From CAWHMS01 sp963830495 (GTDB taxonomy: Bacteria; Actinomycetota; Actinomycetes; Propionibacteriales; Nocardioidaceae), in the NCBI GenBank assembly GCA_963830495.1, contig CAWHMS010000001.1, positions 821,335-885,334 of the forward strand: a stretch of DNA of 64,000 nucleotides. Reading direction: 5' to 3'. The number at the start of each line of letters is the position of its first letter. Position 1 is the first letter of the stretch. Positions 36,912-45,071 of the stretch are shown piece by piece. The position numbers and the translations under genes were made by a program. Under the pieces are notes generated by a model that was given only the letters and a program-made list of their open reading frames with translations, ran no database searches and was not told the origin of the DNA.

Positions 36912-37337
36912 TCAGCGGGCTCCTCGCCCGTCGTGATCGGGGCGGTCGTGCTCGGAGGCGTCGGTGCCAGGCACCGCGTCGGCGTCGCTGCCATGCGGAT
37001 CTGCCGTCTCGGTCGCCGCGGCCTCGGTCGGCGCGGTCTCGCCGGACTCGACGGCAGCGGCGTCGGCCGGTACGTCGCGCAGGATCTTCGCCACCGCGGC
37101 CCTGGCCACCTCGATCTCGACGCCGCCTACGAGCTGCAGGCTGAGCCGCTCGTCGCCGACGGTGCTCACCGTGCCGAAGATGCCGCTGGTCAGCATGACC
37201 TCGTCACCGGGCGAGAGCGCACTCTGCACCGCATGCACCTCGTGGGCGCGCCGGCGCGCCGGCCGGATCAGCACGAGGTAGGCGAAGACGAGAAGCAGGA
37301 CGAGCGGGATCAGCGAGGCCAAGTCGTTGGCGTTCAC
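36912..37337 (-). CDS. yajC: Preprotein translocase subunit YajC
   Basis: 141 aa from a GTG at 37337 with AAGGAG 7 bases upstream. Short N-terminus, single TM helix LIPLVLLLVFAYLVLI followed by RPARRRAHEV, then the conserved SPGDEVMLTSGIFGTV and IEVARAAVAKIL. A long acidic Ala/Thr/Asp-rich tail (about 55 residues) ends the protein. It is an accessory subunit of SecDF. The longer open frame upstream of 37337 runs into repeat DNA and is not used. Confidence 0.94.
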   Translation of the reverse strand: MNANDLASLIPLVLLLVFAYLVLIRPARRRAHEVHAVQSALSPGDEVMLTSGIFGTVSTVGDERLSLQLVGGVEIEVARAAVAKILRDVPADAAAVESGETAPTEAAATETADPHGSDADAVPGTDASEHDRPDHDGRGAR

Positions 37338-37506
37338 GCGAGGGCTCCTTGCAATGGTCCGGGCGGCGCGCATGCCGCGAGGGACCGACACGACAACATG
37401 GAAGAAGGGCCGCCGCGCAAACGACGACCAGCGTCGAAGTGTAACCGTCAGTCCGGTCTGCGCCGAAACGCGGGTGCTCGCGTGTCCAACTTGTGACACC
37501 CCTCAA

Positions 37507-37660
37507 GTTGTTCCCGTCGAGAGGTCAGGTTCTTCCCGGCGAGACGCCACGTTGTTCCCGTCGAGAGGTCAGGTTCTTCCCGGCGAGACGCCACGTTGTT
37601 CCCGGCGAGACGCCACGTTGTTCCCCGCGAGGCGCCACGTTGTTCCCCGCGAGGCGCCAA
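37507..37660 (+). repeat. Tandem repeat array B: seven perfect-length 22-bp units
   Basis: Units start at 37507, 37529, 37551, 37573, 37595, 37617 and 37639, all exactly 22 bp. Two subtypes are visible: GTTGTTCCCGTCGAGAGGTC plus AG, and GTTSTTCCCGGCGAGACGCC plus AC, with the last two copies carrying CCCCGCGAGGCGCCA. The subtypes alternate at the left end, suggesting expansion of a 44-bp dimer. The array lies in the 511-base gap between the ruvB stop and yajC start; the flanks 37338-37506 and 37661-37742 contain no gene I can support. Confidence 0.92.
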
Positions 37661-37742
37661 GCTCATAGGTCACAGGCAGTGTGGCAAGTCGCCATGCCCC
37701 ACGGCGGGCTCTGCGAGTACCCGGTCGGAGGCAACTTTCGAC

Positions 37743-37786
37743 GGGAAGAAACTGACCGCTCAGCGGGAACTTACTGACCGCTCGAA
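37743..37786 (-). repeat. Tandem repeat array B-prime: two inverted 22-bp units
   Basis: GGGAAGAAACTGACCGCTCA plus GC (37743-37764) and GGGAACTTACTGACCGCTCG plus AA (37765-37786). Read on the minus strand they match the array B unit (core GAGNGGTCAG then TTCCC) but point the opposite way. A spacer of about 80 bases separates B from B-prime, the same head-to-head plan as arrays A and A-prime. Confidence 0.75.
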
Positions 37787-37810
37787 GCGCGAGCAGGCGA
37801 GCTGGGGGGA

Positions 37811-37864
37811 CTCCTCGAAGAGCCGGGTCATTCCGCGAAGAGCCCGGGTCACTCCTCGAAGAGG
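37811..37864 (-). repeat. Three 20-21 bp copies of the ruvB 3' end
   Basis: On the minus strand CTCTTCGAGGAGTGACCCGG, which includes the last ruvB codons and stop, is followed by CTCTTCGCGGAATGACCCGG and then CTCTTCGAGGAG with CCCCCC. The second unit is 21 bp, so a ribosome reading through the ruvB stop would meet a second in-frame stop in the copy. The core CGAG and the 21-base period recall the nearby repeat family, but the relation is uncertain. Confidence 0.75.
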
Positions 37865-38976
37865 CTGCGCTGGTCCTCGGCACTCAGCGCGGACGCCGCC
37901 GGCGCGGACAACCCCAGGTGCTGCCAGGCCGCCGGGGTGGCGATCCGCCCCCGCGGCGTACGCGCGAGATAGCCGTGCCGCACCAGGAACGGCTCCGCGA
38001 CCTCCTCGACCGTCTCCCGCTCCTCGGCCACCGCGACCGCGAGCGTGGCGATGCCCACCGGGCCCCCGGAGAACCGTCGGCACAGCGCATCGAGCACAGC
38101 CCGGTCGAGTCGGTCCAGCCCGGCCTCGTCGACCTCGAACAGCGCCAGCGCATCGTGCGCGATCGGCTGGGTCACGACGCCGTCGGCCCGCACCTGGGCG
38201 AAGTCGCGGACCCGGCGCAGCAGCCGGTTGGCGATGCGCGGCGTACCGCGCGAACGCGAGGCGATCTCGGCTCCGCCATCGTCGGTGACGGGTACGTCGA
38301 GCAGCCGAGCCGACCGCGCGACGATACGGCGCAGGTCGGCTGTCTCGTAGAACTCCAGATGCGCGGTGAACCCGAACCGGTCGCGCAGCGGCCCAGGCAG
38401 TAGACCCGCCCGGGTGGTGGCTCCGACCAAAGTGAAAGGCGGGATCTCGAGCGGGATCGCCGTCGCCCCCGGCCCCTTGCCGACGATCACGTCGACCCTA
38501 AAGTCCTCCATCGCCATGTAGAGCATCTCTTCGGCCGGACGGGACATCCGGTGGATCTCGTCGAGGAACAGCACGTCGCCGTCGCTCAGCCCGGACAGGA
38601 TCGCGGCGAGGTCACCGGCATGCTGGATCGCCGGGCCGCTCGTCACGCGGAGCGGGGCACCCATCTCGGCTGCGATGATCATGGCGATCGTGGTCTTGCC
38701 CAGCCCAGGGGGACCCGACAGCAACACGTGGTCGGGCACCTTGCCGCGCCCTCGGGCCGCCTCGAGCACCAGGGCCAGTTGCTCCCGCACCCGATCCTGG
38801 CCGATCACCTCGGCCAACGTGCGCGGTCGCAGCGCAGCCTCGAACGCACGCTCGTCGCCGCCTGTCTCCTCCGGCCGCACCAGGCTGCTCGGCGCGGACA
38901 ACGCGCTCACCGAGGCATCCACCTCGTCGACGGAGACAGGCCACTGTGTACGGCGGTCGGTCGGCTCGGGCATCAC
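37849..38976 (-). CDS. ruvB: Holliday junction branch-migration ATPase RuvB
   Basis: 375 aa from the GTG at 38976; the next codon is ATG (38973), an equally good start. It contains EAALRPRTLAEVIGQDRV, Walker A LSGPPGLGKTTIAM, Walker B VLFLDEIHRMSR, sensor LVGATTRAGLLPGPLRDRFG, and the C-terminal winged helix FLVRHGYLARTPRGRIAT. It drives branch migration with RuvA. A gap of 4 bases separates it from ruvA; LexA control is likely through the box upstream of ruvC. Confidence 0.97.
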   Translation of the reverse strand: MMPEPTDRRTQWPVSVDEVDASVSALSAPSSLVRPEETGGDERAFEAALRPRTLAEVIGQDRVREQLALVLEAARGRGKVPDHVLLSGPPGLGKTTIAMIIAAEMGAPLRVTSGPAIQHAGDLAAILSGLSDGDVLFLDEIHRMSRPAEEMLYMAMEDFRVDVIVGKGPGATAIPLEIPPFTLVGATTRAGLLPGPLRDRFGFTAHLEFYETADLRRIVARSARLLDVPVTDDGGAEIASRSRGTPRIANRLLRRVRDFAQVRADGVVTQPIAHDALALFEVDEAGLDRLDRAVLDALCRRFSGGPVGIATLAVAVAEERETVEEVAEPFLVRHGYLARTPRGRIATPAAWQHLGLSAPAASALSAEDQRSLFEE

Positions 38977-38980
38977 TCAC

Positions 38981-39604
38981 CTACGCCTTCGAGAGGGTGC
39001 GGAGGGCTGCGCGCAACAGCTCCGGGACCGAAGGAGCATCGCCGGCCGCGATCGACTCCTCCGCCAGCGTCGTCACCCGGTCGCACGCGGCGTCGGACTC
39101 GCGAGCCGACCACCCCAGCCCGAGCAGACCGGCGTAGACCTGATCACGCCAGCGATCCTCCCCGGACCGGTTCGGGCGACCCGGCTCGGCCAGCTCGGCG
39201 CTCGGCGCACCGATCCGATCCTTGAGCTCGAGGACGATCCGCTGCGCGCCCTTCCGCCCGATGCCGGGCACCTTGGTCAGCGCCACCAGGTCATCGGTGG
39301 CGACAGCGCGGCGCAACTCCTCGGGCCCGTGCACAGCCAGCATCGCCTGCGCCAGCTTGGGCCCAACCCCGCTGGCGGTCTGCAGCAGCTCGAACAGAGC
39401 GCGCTCGTCGTAGTCGGCGAACCCGAACAGGGTCAGCGACTCCTCCCGCACGACCATCGAGGTGGCGAGCGCCGTCTCCTCGCCGACACGCAACCCGGCC
39501 AGCGTCGTCGGCGTACACATCACCTGGATGCCGACGCCGCCCACCTCGATCACCGCGGAGTCGACGAACACGGTGGCCACCGGCCCCTTCACGAACGCGA
39601 TCAC
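38981..39604 (-). CDS. ruvA: Holliday junction DNA helicase subunit RuvA
   Basis: 207 aa. OB-fold start MIAFVKGPVATVFVDSAVIEVGGVG, then the helix-hairpin-helix region LLQTASGVGPKLAQAML and LTKVPGIGRKGAQRIVLEL, and a C-terminal three-helix domain that contacts RuvB. It binds the junction centre as a tetramer. The start overlaps ruvC by 4 bases. Confidence 0.96.
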   Translation of the reverse strand: MIAFVKGPVATVFVDSAVIEVGGVGIQVMCTPTTLAGLRVGEETALATSMVVREESLTLFGFADYDERALFELLQTASGVGPKLAQAMLAVHGPEELRRAVATDDLVALTKVPGIGRKGAQRIVLELKDRIGAPSAELAEPGRPNRSGEDRWRDQVYAGLLGLGWSARESDAACDRVTTLAEESIAAGDAPSVPELLRAALRTLSKA

Positions 39605-40125
39605 GAGCGCCCTCCTTGTGCGCGGGCGAGCGCCGACTCGAGCCTTGCCGTGGCGGCGCCGCGCCAGATGTGACAGATGGCCAGGGCCAGCGCGTCAGCC
39701 GCATCGGCGGGCTTCGGGGCGGCGGGCAGCCGGAGCAGTCGGGTGACCATCGCCGTGACCTGCGTCTTGTCGGCCCGGCCGCTGCCCGTGACGGCCGCCT
39801 TGACCTCGCTCGGCGTGTGCAGTGCGACGGGGATCCCACGGTGCGCGGCTGCCACCACGGCCACCCCCGATGCCTGAGCGGTGCCCATCACCGTGCGGAC
39901 GTTGCGCTGGGAGAAGACCCGCTCGACGGCAACCGCGTCAGGCGCGAGGTCGTAGATCCACTGCTCGACCGCGGCGCTGATCGTGAGCAGCCGGGTGGCA
40001 AGGTCTGCGTCGACCGGGGTGCGTACGACGTCCACCGCCACAGCACTGAGCTGTCGCCCGGGCACTCCGTCGACCACACCGAGCCCGCAGCGCGTCAACC
40101 CAGGGTCGACGCCGAGGACACGCAC
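39601..40125 (-). CDS. ruvC: Crossover junction endodeoxyribonuclease RuvC
   Basis: 174 aa from a GTG at 40125 with AAGGAGG 6 bases upstream; the longer frame to 40167 would include the LexA box. Catalytic acidic residues are in VLGVDPGLTRCGLG (Asp7 region), AVERVFSQRN, and DAADALALAICH. It resolves Holliday junctions after RuvAB branch migration. First gene of the ruvCAB operon. Confidence 0.96.
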   Translation of the reverse strand: MRVLGVDPGLTRCGLGVVDGVPGRQLSAVAVDVVRTPVDADLATRLLTISAAVEQWIYDLAPDAVAVERVFSQRNVRTVMGTAQASGVAVVAAAHRGIPVALHTPSEVKAAVTGSGRADKTQVTAMVTRLLRLPAAPKPADAADALALAICHIWRGAATARLESALARAQGGRS

Positions 40126-40159
40126 GACAGGCCTCCTTGACGGGGGGACACTCAACCGA

Positions 40160-40175
40160 GCGAACATGTGTTCGA
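40160..40175. promoter_or_regulatory. LexA (SOS) operator upstream of ruvC
   Basis: GCGAACATGTGTTCGA matches the actinobacterial/Gram-positive SOS box TCGAAC-N4-GTTCGA at all but the outermost base. It is palindromic and centred about 42 bases upstream of the ruvC start, so ruvCAB should be induced by DNA damage. The rest of the ruvC-yebC gap (to 40426) has no gene; it holds a 12-base direct repeat CGTACGGCGCGA at 40346 and 40369. Confidence 0.85.
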
Positions 40176-40426
40176 CTCGCTACCAAACCTAACCCGCGCA
40201 GCCGACAGTTCTGTGCACCGACGCGCCTGCACGAGCCGCCTCGCTAGACATCGCCGCCGGGCATGACGCTTCGATGGACCCGCAGAGCCCAGGTCACCCG
40301 CGGCGATCTCGCGCGGTGCGCAGGTTGGTCCGGCCATTAGGCCCACGTACGGCGCGAAATCGGGGCCGCGTACGGCGCGACCAGCACAGGCTCAACCCAG
40401 CCGCTGCGGGGACCGAGCCGGGGCCC

Positions 40427-41191
40427 TCAGGCGTCGATCTCGGCGAGTACGTCGTCGGGCACGTCGAAGTTGCCGAAGACGTTCTGTACGTCGTCGGAGT
40501 CCTCCAGCGCCTCGATCAGGCGGAAGACCTTGCCGGCGCCGCTCTTGTCCACCTCGACCGTCAGGCTGGGCACGAAGGACACCTCGGCGGCGTCGTAGTC
40601 GAGGCCGGCGCTCTGGAGCGACGTGCGCACGGCCACCAGGTCGGTCGGCTCGCTGATCACCTCGAGGCTGTCGCCGAGGTCGTTGACCTCCTCTGCCCCC
40701 GCCTCGAGCACGGCGAGCAGTACGTCGTCCTCGCCGACCTGCGCGGACTCCTGCGCCTTCGGCACGAGCACAACGCCCTTGCGACTGAACATGTACGACA
40801 CCGACCCGGCATCGGCCATCGTGCCCCCGTGGCGGGTCATGGCCGTGCGCACCTCACCGGCGGCACGGTTCCGGTTGTCGGTGAGGCACTCGATCAGTAG
40901 CGCCACCCCGCCGGGGGCATACCCCTCGTAGAGGATCGTCTGCCAGTCGGCACCGCCGGCTTCGGCACCGGATCCGCGCTTGACGGCGCGGTCGATGTTG
41001 TCGTTGGGGACCGACGACTTCTTCGCCTTCTGGATGGCGTCGTAGAGAGTCGGGTTGCCGGCCGGGTCACCGCCGCCGGTCCGCGCGGCTACCTCGACGT
41101 TCTTGATCAGCTTCGCGAACAGCTTGCCGCGGCGGGCGTCGACAATGGCCTTCTTGTGCTTGGTCGTAGCCCACTTGGAGTGGCCGGACAT
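40427..41191 (-). CDS. yebC: YebC/PmpR-family (TACO1-like) regulator
   Basis: 254 aa. It begins MSGHSKWATTKHKKAIVDAR, the invariant family start, followed by NPTLYDAIQKAKKSSVPNDN and the middle segment YEGYAPGGVALLIECLTDNRNR. Three-domain fold, full length. Family members act as transcriptional regulators and, more recently, as ribosome-associated factors that relieve stalling at proline-rich motifs. It lies 12 bases downstream of pdxT (stop 41204) and upstream of ruvC, as in other actinobacteria. Confidence 0.96.
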   Translation of the reverse strand: MSGHSKWATTKHKKAIVDARRGKLFAKLIKNVEVAARTGGGDPAGNPTLYDAIQKAKKSSVPNDNIDRAVKRGSGAEAGGADWQTILYEGYAPGGVALLIECLTDNRNRAAGEVRTAMTRHGGTMADAGSVSYMFSRKGVVLVPKAQESAQVGEDDVLLAVLEAGAEEVNDLGDSLEVISEPTDLVAVRTSLQSAGLDYDAAEVSFVPSLTVEVDKSGAGKVFRLIEALEDSDDVQNVFGNFDVPDDVLAEIDA

Positions 41192-41203
41192 ACGAGGGCT
41201 CCT

Positions 41204-41803
41204 TCAGCTGCCGGTGACGACGTCGACGAAGTAGCGGTGGACCCGATCGTCGTCGGAGATCTCGGGATGGAACGACGTCGCCACGACCGAGCCCTGCCGG
41301 ACTGCGACGATTCTACCGGCGGCGGGCCCGGTCGCGACCGTGGCGAGCACCTGGACGCCGGTGCCGACCTTCTCCACCCAGGGCGCCCGGATGAAGACCG
41401 CGTGCAGCGGGGTCTCGAAGCCTTCGAACGCCAGATCCTCCTCGAAGGAGTCGACCTGCCGCCCGAACGCGTTGCGCCGCACCACCACGTCGAGTCCGCC
41501 GAGGGTCTGCTGACCGGCGGCGCCGTCCTCGATCCGGTCGGCGAGCATGATCATGCCGGCGCAGGTGCCCAGCACCGGCATCCCCGCCTGGATGCGCTCG
41601 CGCAGCGGCTCGAAGAGCTCGAAGATCGTCGCGAGCTTGTGCATCGTGGTCGACTCGCCGCCGGGCAGCACGATTGCGTCGACCTCGGCCAGCTCGGCCG
41701 GGCGCCGCACCGGGACTGCGTCCACACCGGCCTCGGTGAGCATCCGCAGGTGCTCCTGCACGCCACCTTGCAGCGCGAACACGCCGATCCGAGGGGAGAT
41801 CAC
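41204..41803 (-). CDS. pdxT: Pyridoxal 5'-phosphate synthase glutaminase subunit
   Basis: 199 aa from a GTG at 41803 that makes a GTGA overlap with the upstream gene. It has RIGVFALQGGVQEHLRML, LPGGESTTMHKL, the nucleophile elbow VLGTCAGMIMLAD, and the His/Glu pair in ATSFHPEISDD. It supplies ammonia to PdxS for de novo vitamin B6 synthesis. The reading frame extends upstream into the DUF6891-like gene without conservation. Confidence 0.95.
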   Translation of the reverse strand: MISPRIGVFALQGGVQEHLRMLTEAGVDAVPVRRPAELAEVDAIVLPGGESTTMHKLATIFELFEPLRERIQAGMPVLGTCAGMIMLADRIEDGAAGQQTLGGLDVVVRRNAFGRQVDSFEEDLAFEGFETPLHAVFIRAPWVEKVGTGVQVLATVATGPAAGRIVAVRQGSVVATSFHPEISDDDRVHRYFVDVVTGS

Positions 41804-42408
41804 GCGTCGCCCCTCGGCGCCGGGGACTCGCCCGGACGACGCTGCCAGTGCATCGTCACCTCGATCCGACCCTCGTCGAAGTGGGCCGGGAGCCCGTTGC
41901 GTTGCAGTGTCGCCTGGACGTGGGTGAGCAGGTCGTCGCCCTCGGCGACGTTGGCGCTGTCGCCGTGCCAGAGGTTGAGCTCGAGCATGCCGTGCTCGAC
42001 CGCGTGCCAGACGTCGGAGTGCGTGAACCACGCGATGCCTCGGGGTTGGAGACCGACCTCGATGCGACCGCGGAGCTCGTCCTCGGCGGACCAGTGGTCG
42101 TCGCATGCCTGCAGCACGACGACGCCCACCGACTCGAGCTCGGCCACCGCCGTCTCGAACCGATCGACGTCCGTCGGCCGCGGCCACGTCGCCGCCGCTG
42201 CCAGATGCCGATCACGTGCGTCGGCGACGTACTCGTCGGTGAGCCGTTGCGCTTCGTCGGTGTCCTTGACCTCGGCCAGTACGGCGTCGAGCACGTCGGC
42301 GCGGATCTCGCCTTCGGTCCGAAAGCCCGACCACACCTGGGCCCTGGTCCAGTCACGCAGCTGTTCGAGGCGCGCCGCTCTGTCGGGACTACCTATCGCC
42401 ATCGCCAC
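41800..42408 (-). CDS. DUF6891-like protein between pdxS and pdxT
   Basis: 202 aa, soluble, acidic. Features: RAQVWSGFRTEGEIRADVLD near the start, a Trp/His-rich middle (CDDHWSAEDELRGRIEVGLQ, GIAWFTHSDVWHAVEHG) and a C-terminal beta segment GRIEVTMHWQRR. It resembles proteins annotated DUF6891; function unknown. The gene is translationally coupled to pdxT and 83 bases downstream of pdxS, so it probably shares their transcript. No PLP or nucleotide-binding motif is evident. Confidence 0.65.
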   Translation of the reverse strand: MAMAIGSPDRAARLEQLRDWTRAQVWSGFRTEGEIRADVLDAVLAEVKDTDEAQRLTDEYVADARDRHLAAAATWPRPTDVDRFETAVAELESVGVVVLQACDDHWSAEDELRGRIEVGLQPRGIAWFTHSDVWHAVEHGMLELNLWHGDSANVAEGDDLLTHVQATLQRNGLPAHFDEGRIEVTMHWQRRPGESPAPRGDA

Positions 42409-42491
42409 CTACCCTCGCCATCACGCCATACCTCCCGCAGCCATGAGAGCAAATGAACCAAGGGTGACGCGCTTCGCCTCGTGGCGGCTCC

Positions 42492-43430
42492 TCACCAACC
42501 CCGCTCCGCCAACCGATGCGGCTGCGGGACGTCGTCGACGTTGATGCCGACCATCGCCTCCCCCAGGCCGCGGGACACCTTGGCGATCACGTCGGGGTCG
42601 TCGTGGAAGGTCGTGGCCTTGACGATGGCAGCGGCCCGCTCGGCAGGGTTGCCGGCCTTGAAGATGCCGGAGCCGACGAAGACACCCTCGGCACCGAGCT
42701 GCATCATCATCGCGGCGTCGGCGGGCGTGGCGATGCCACCCGCGGTGAAGAGCACGACCGGGAGCTTCCCGGCGGCAGCGACCTCACGGACCAGCTCGTA
42801 CGGCGCCTGGAGCTCCTTCGCGGCGACGTAGAGCTCGTCCTCGCTCATGGAGGTGAGCCGCCTCAGCTCGGCGCGGATCGAGCGCATGTGCGTGGTCGCG
42901 TTGGACACGTCGCCGGTGCCTGCCTCGCCCTTCGAGCGGATCATGGCGGCGCCTTCGGTGATGCGGCGCAGCGCCTCTCCGAGGTTGGTCGCGCCACACA
43001 CGAACGGCACGGTGAATTGCCATTTGTCGATGTGGTTGGCGTAGTCGGCAGGCGTCAGCACCTCGGACTCGTCGACGTAGTCGACCCCGAGGCTCTGGAG
43101 GACCTGGGCCTCGACGAAGTGCCCGATGCGCGCCTTGGCCATCACGGGGATCGAGACGGCGGCGATGATGCCGTCAATCATGTCGGGATCGCTCATCCGG
43201 GAGACGCCGCCCTGCGCCCTGATGTCGGCCGGCACGCGCTCCAACGCCATCACGGCGACCGCCCCCGCGTCCTCGGCGATCTTCGCCTGGTCAGCGGTGA
43301 CGACGTCCATGATGACGCCGCCCTTGAGCATCTCGGCCATGCCGCGCTTCACCCGGGCGGTTCCGGTCTCGTGCTTCGCGGACCCCGTGGTCGCGCGGCT
43401 GGTGTCGGAAGTGACAGTGTCGTCGGTCAC
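42492..43430 (-). CDS. pdxS: Pyridoxal 5'-phosphate synthase lyase subunit
   Basis: 312 aa from a GTG at 43430. A TIM barrel with VKRGMAEMLKGGVIMDVVTA, the catalytic lysines in MDVVTADQAKIAEDAG-region and PVMAKARIGHFVEAQ, SEVLTPADYANHIDK, and VVLFTAGGIATPADAA-like GGIATPADAAMMMQLGAEGV. It makes PLP from ribose 5-phosphate, glyceraldehyde 3-phosphate and ammonia with PdxT. The N-terminal 25 residues are Thr/Ser-rich and variable. Divergent from the APH-like gene. Confidence 0.96.
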   Translation of the reverse strand: MTDDTVTSDTSRATTGSAKHETGTARVKRGMAEMLKGGVIMDVVTADQAKIAEDAGAVAVMALERVPADIRAQGGVSRMSDPDMIDGIIAAVSIPVMAKARIGHFVEAQVLQSLGVDYVDESEVLTPADYANHIDKWQFTVPFVCGATNLGEALRRITEGAAMIRSKGEAGTGDVSNATTHMRSIRAELRRLTSMSEDELYVAAKELQAPYELVREVAAAGKLPVVLFTAGGIATPADAAMMMQLGAEGVFVGSGIFKAGNPAERAAAIVKATTFHDDPDVIAKVSRGLGEAMVGINVDDVPQPHRLAERGW

Positions 43431-43542
43431 GATCGGGCCTTACACATGTGGGTTGCGGGGATGGCTCCATCCTACGGCCTGGCCCCGGCCGACCCGACAG
43501 AGCCACTGTCGCCCTACTGGCCTGACCACTAGCGTCGCGGCC

Positions 43543-44550
43543 GTGCCGATGACCATCACCGAGCTGTGGGCGTCGTCGTCCTGGCGAGCCGAGGCCGAGG
43601 GCTGGATCCGCGACGCACTCGCGGCGCAGAGCGTCCACATCACCGGGCGCATCGAGCAGCCGCGAGTACGCATCTGGTCCGCCCAGTTGACCGTGCCGAC
43701 GGACGCCGGGCTGATGTGGTTCAAGGAGAACAACCCCGGCCAGCGCGCGGAGGCCGCCGTGGTCGCCACCCTCGCCGTGATCGCGCCGGATCATGTGGTG
43801 CCGCCGATCGCCGTCAACACAGACCGGGGCTGGCTGCTGAGCCCCGACCGCGGCGCGACCCTCGCATCGTTGCACTCAACCGACGTGACGATGTGGCAGC
43901 GGGTCGTCGCCGAGTACGCAGACCTCCAGCGCTGCACCGTCGAGCATGGCGCGGCACTTCGTGCGGCGGGGCTCCAGCGACTGCTGCCCTCCGACGTACC
44001 CGGCCATCTCGAGGAGCTGGCCCGCAGCCTGCCGCTCGAGGCAGCGGCCTCACCGCTGCGCATCGACCAGGGCGCAGCCGCCCGGCTGGTCGTGGCCGCG
44101 GCGACGTACCGCAGAATCGCCGCAGAGCTGGACAGGGGCCCGCTGCAGCCCGCCCTGGAGCACAACGACCTGCATCACAACAACACGTTCATCCCCCGGC
44201 CGGGTGAGGAAACCCTGCACTTCTTTGACTTCGGAGACGCGCTGTGGGGGCATCCGTTCGTGTCACTCTTCGTCCCGCTCAACGTGATCACGCACGAGTG
44301 GGGTACGTCGATCGAGGACCCGCGAGTGCAGCGCGTCATCGACGCCTACCTGGAGGTGTGGACCGACCTGGCCGACCGGGCCGCGCTGCGCGAGCAGCTG
44401 GACCTCGCCCTCAACCTCGGCCCCGTGCACCGGCTGGAGTGCTGGCGTCGACTGCTGGTGCACGTCACTCACGAGGAGGCCGCCGAGTTCTCGGCCACTC
44501 CGCGAACCTGGATCGGGCGGGTGCTCGATCGCGCGGCAGCCGCGGAGTGA
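43543..44550 (+). CDS. Aminoglycoside phosphotransferase-like kinase
   Basis: 335 aa from a GTG at 43543 (ATG at 43549 is an alternative); no clear ribosome site, perhaps leaderless. An APH/choline-kinase fold is indicated by the Brenner-type loop EHNDLHHNNTFIP near residue 207 and the DFG-like FFDFGDALWGHP. The N-lobe shows LMWFKENNPGQRAEAAVVA, with a Lys and Glu in the expected places. It likely phosphorylates a small hydroxylated metabolite; resistance is not implied. Monocistronic, convergent with the 44559 gene. Confidence 0.8.
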   Translation: MPMTITELWASSSWRAEAEGWIRDALAAQSVHITGRIEQPRVRIWSAQLTVPTDAGLMWFKENNPGQRAEAAVVATLAVIAPDHVVPPIAVNTDRGWLLSPDRGATLASLHSTDVTMWQRVVAEYADLQRCTVEHGAALRAAGLQRLLPSDVPGHLEELARSLPLEAAASPLRIDQGAAARLVVAAATYRRIAAELDRGPLQPALEHNDLHHNNTFIPRPGEETLHFFDFGDALWGHPFVSLFVPLNVITHEWGTSIEDPRVQRVIDAYLEVWTDLADRAALREQLDLALNLGPVHRLECWRRLLVHVTHEEAAEFSATPRTWIGRVLDRAAAAE

Positions 44551-44558
44551 GGCGCGAC

Positions 44559-45071
44559 TCAGGCCGGCTGGTTGCGCGGGCGGTCGTCGTACTCCACCGG
44601 GACCGGCGGCTGCGCGCGTCCGGCCAGGCGGAACCATCGCACTCGGCGCCGGCCGTGCAGCCCCACCGTGCCCGCCACCAGGTCGTTGTGGATCCGCCGG
44701 GCCAGCCCCGCCCGGCGCGCCGCATCGTCGACGTCGGCGACCAGGGCCGAGGAACCGGGCTCGGGCAGGTCGACACGCAGCAGCACGTCGGTGAGGTCCG
44801 ACTCCGCCTGCCAGCGCTCGTCGCCGTCCTCGCTGCGGGCACGCACCGCGGCATCCAGCAACAGCAGCGCCGATGCGGGTTCGAGTACGTCGGCCGACGC
44901 CAACGCCGCTGCAGCAGACGAGCGTCGCGCCAGCTGGGCATCGAGGCTGGCGCGAGCCGCCTCGAGCCGGAGGTGCTGACGGTCCAGCCGTCCGGCCGTC
45001 CACAGCAGCCAGCAGCCCAGCACTCCGGCCACGACCACGACGGTCACGAGCAGCCAGGCGACCTCGGTCAT
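44559..45071 (-). CDS. Small membrane-anchored protein downstream of pimA
   Basis: 170 aa. One N-terminal TM helix (VAWLLVTVVVVAGVLGCWLLW) and then a helical region (RLDRQHLRLEAARASLDAQLARR) with layout reminiscent of LemA-type proteins, an AHNDLV-like IHNDLVAGTVGLHGRRRVRW block, and a Pro-rich end. The start overlaps pimA by 4 bases, so it is co-expressed with the PIM pathway. Function unknown; the LemA comparison is weak. Confidence 0.65.
   Translation of the reverse strand: MTEVAWLLVTVVVVAGVLGCWLLWTAGRLDRQHLRLEAARASLDAQLARRSSAAAALASADVLEPASALLLLDAAVRARSEDGDERWQAESDLTDVLLRVDLPEPGSSALVADVDDAARRAGLARRIHNDLVAGTVGLHGRRRVRWFRLAGRAQPPVPVEYDDRPRNQPA

Noticed and set aside
37507..37660. CRISPR or coding repeat
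   Set aside because: 22-bp units without spacers; the 22-base period changes frame each unit, so no repeat protein is encoded.
43543..44550. Aminoglycoside resistance determinant
   Set aside because: Only the general APH kinase motifs are present; nothing ties it to a drug substrate and the context is housekeeping.
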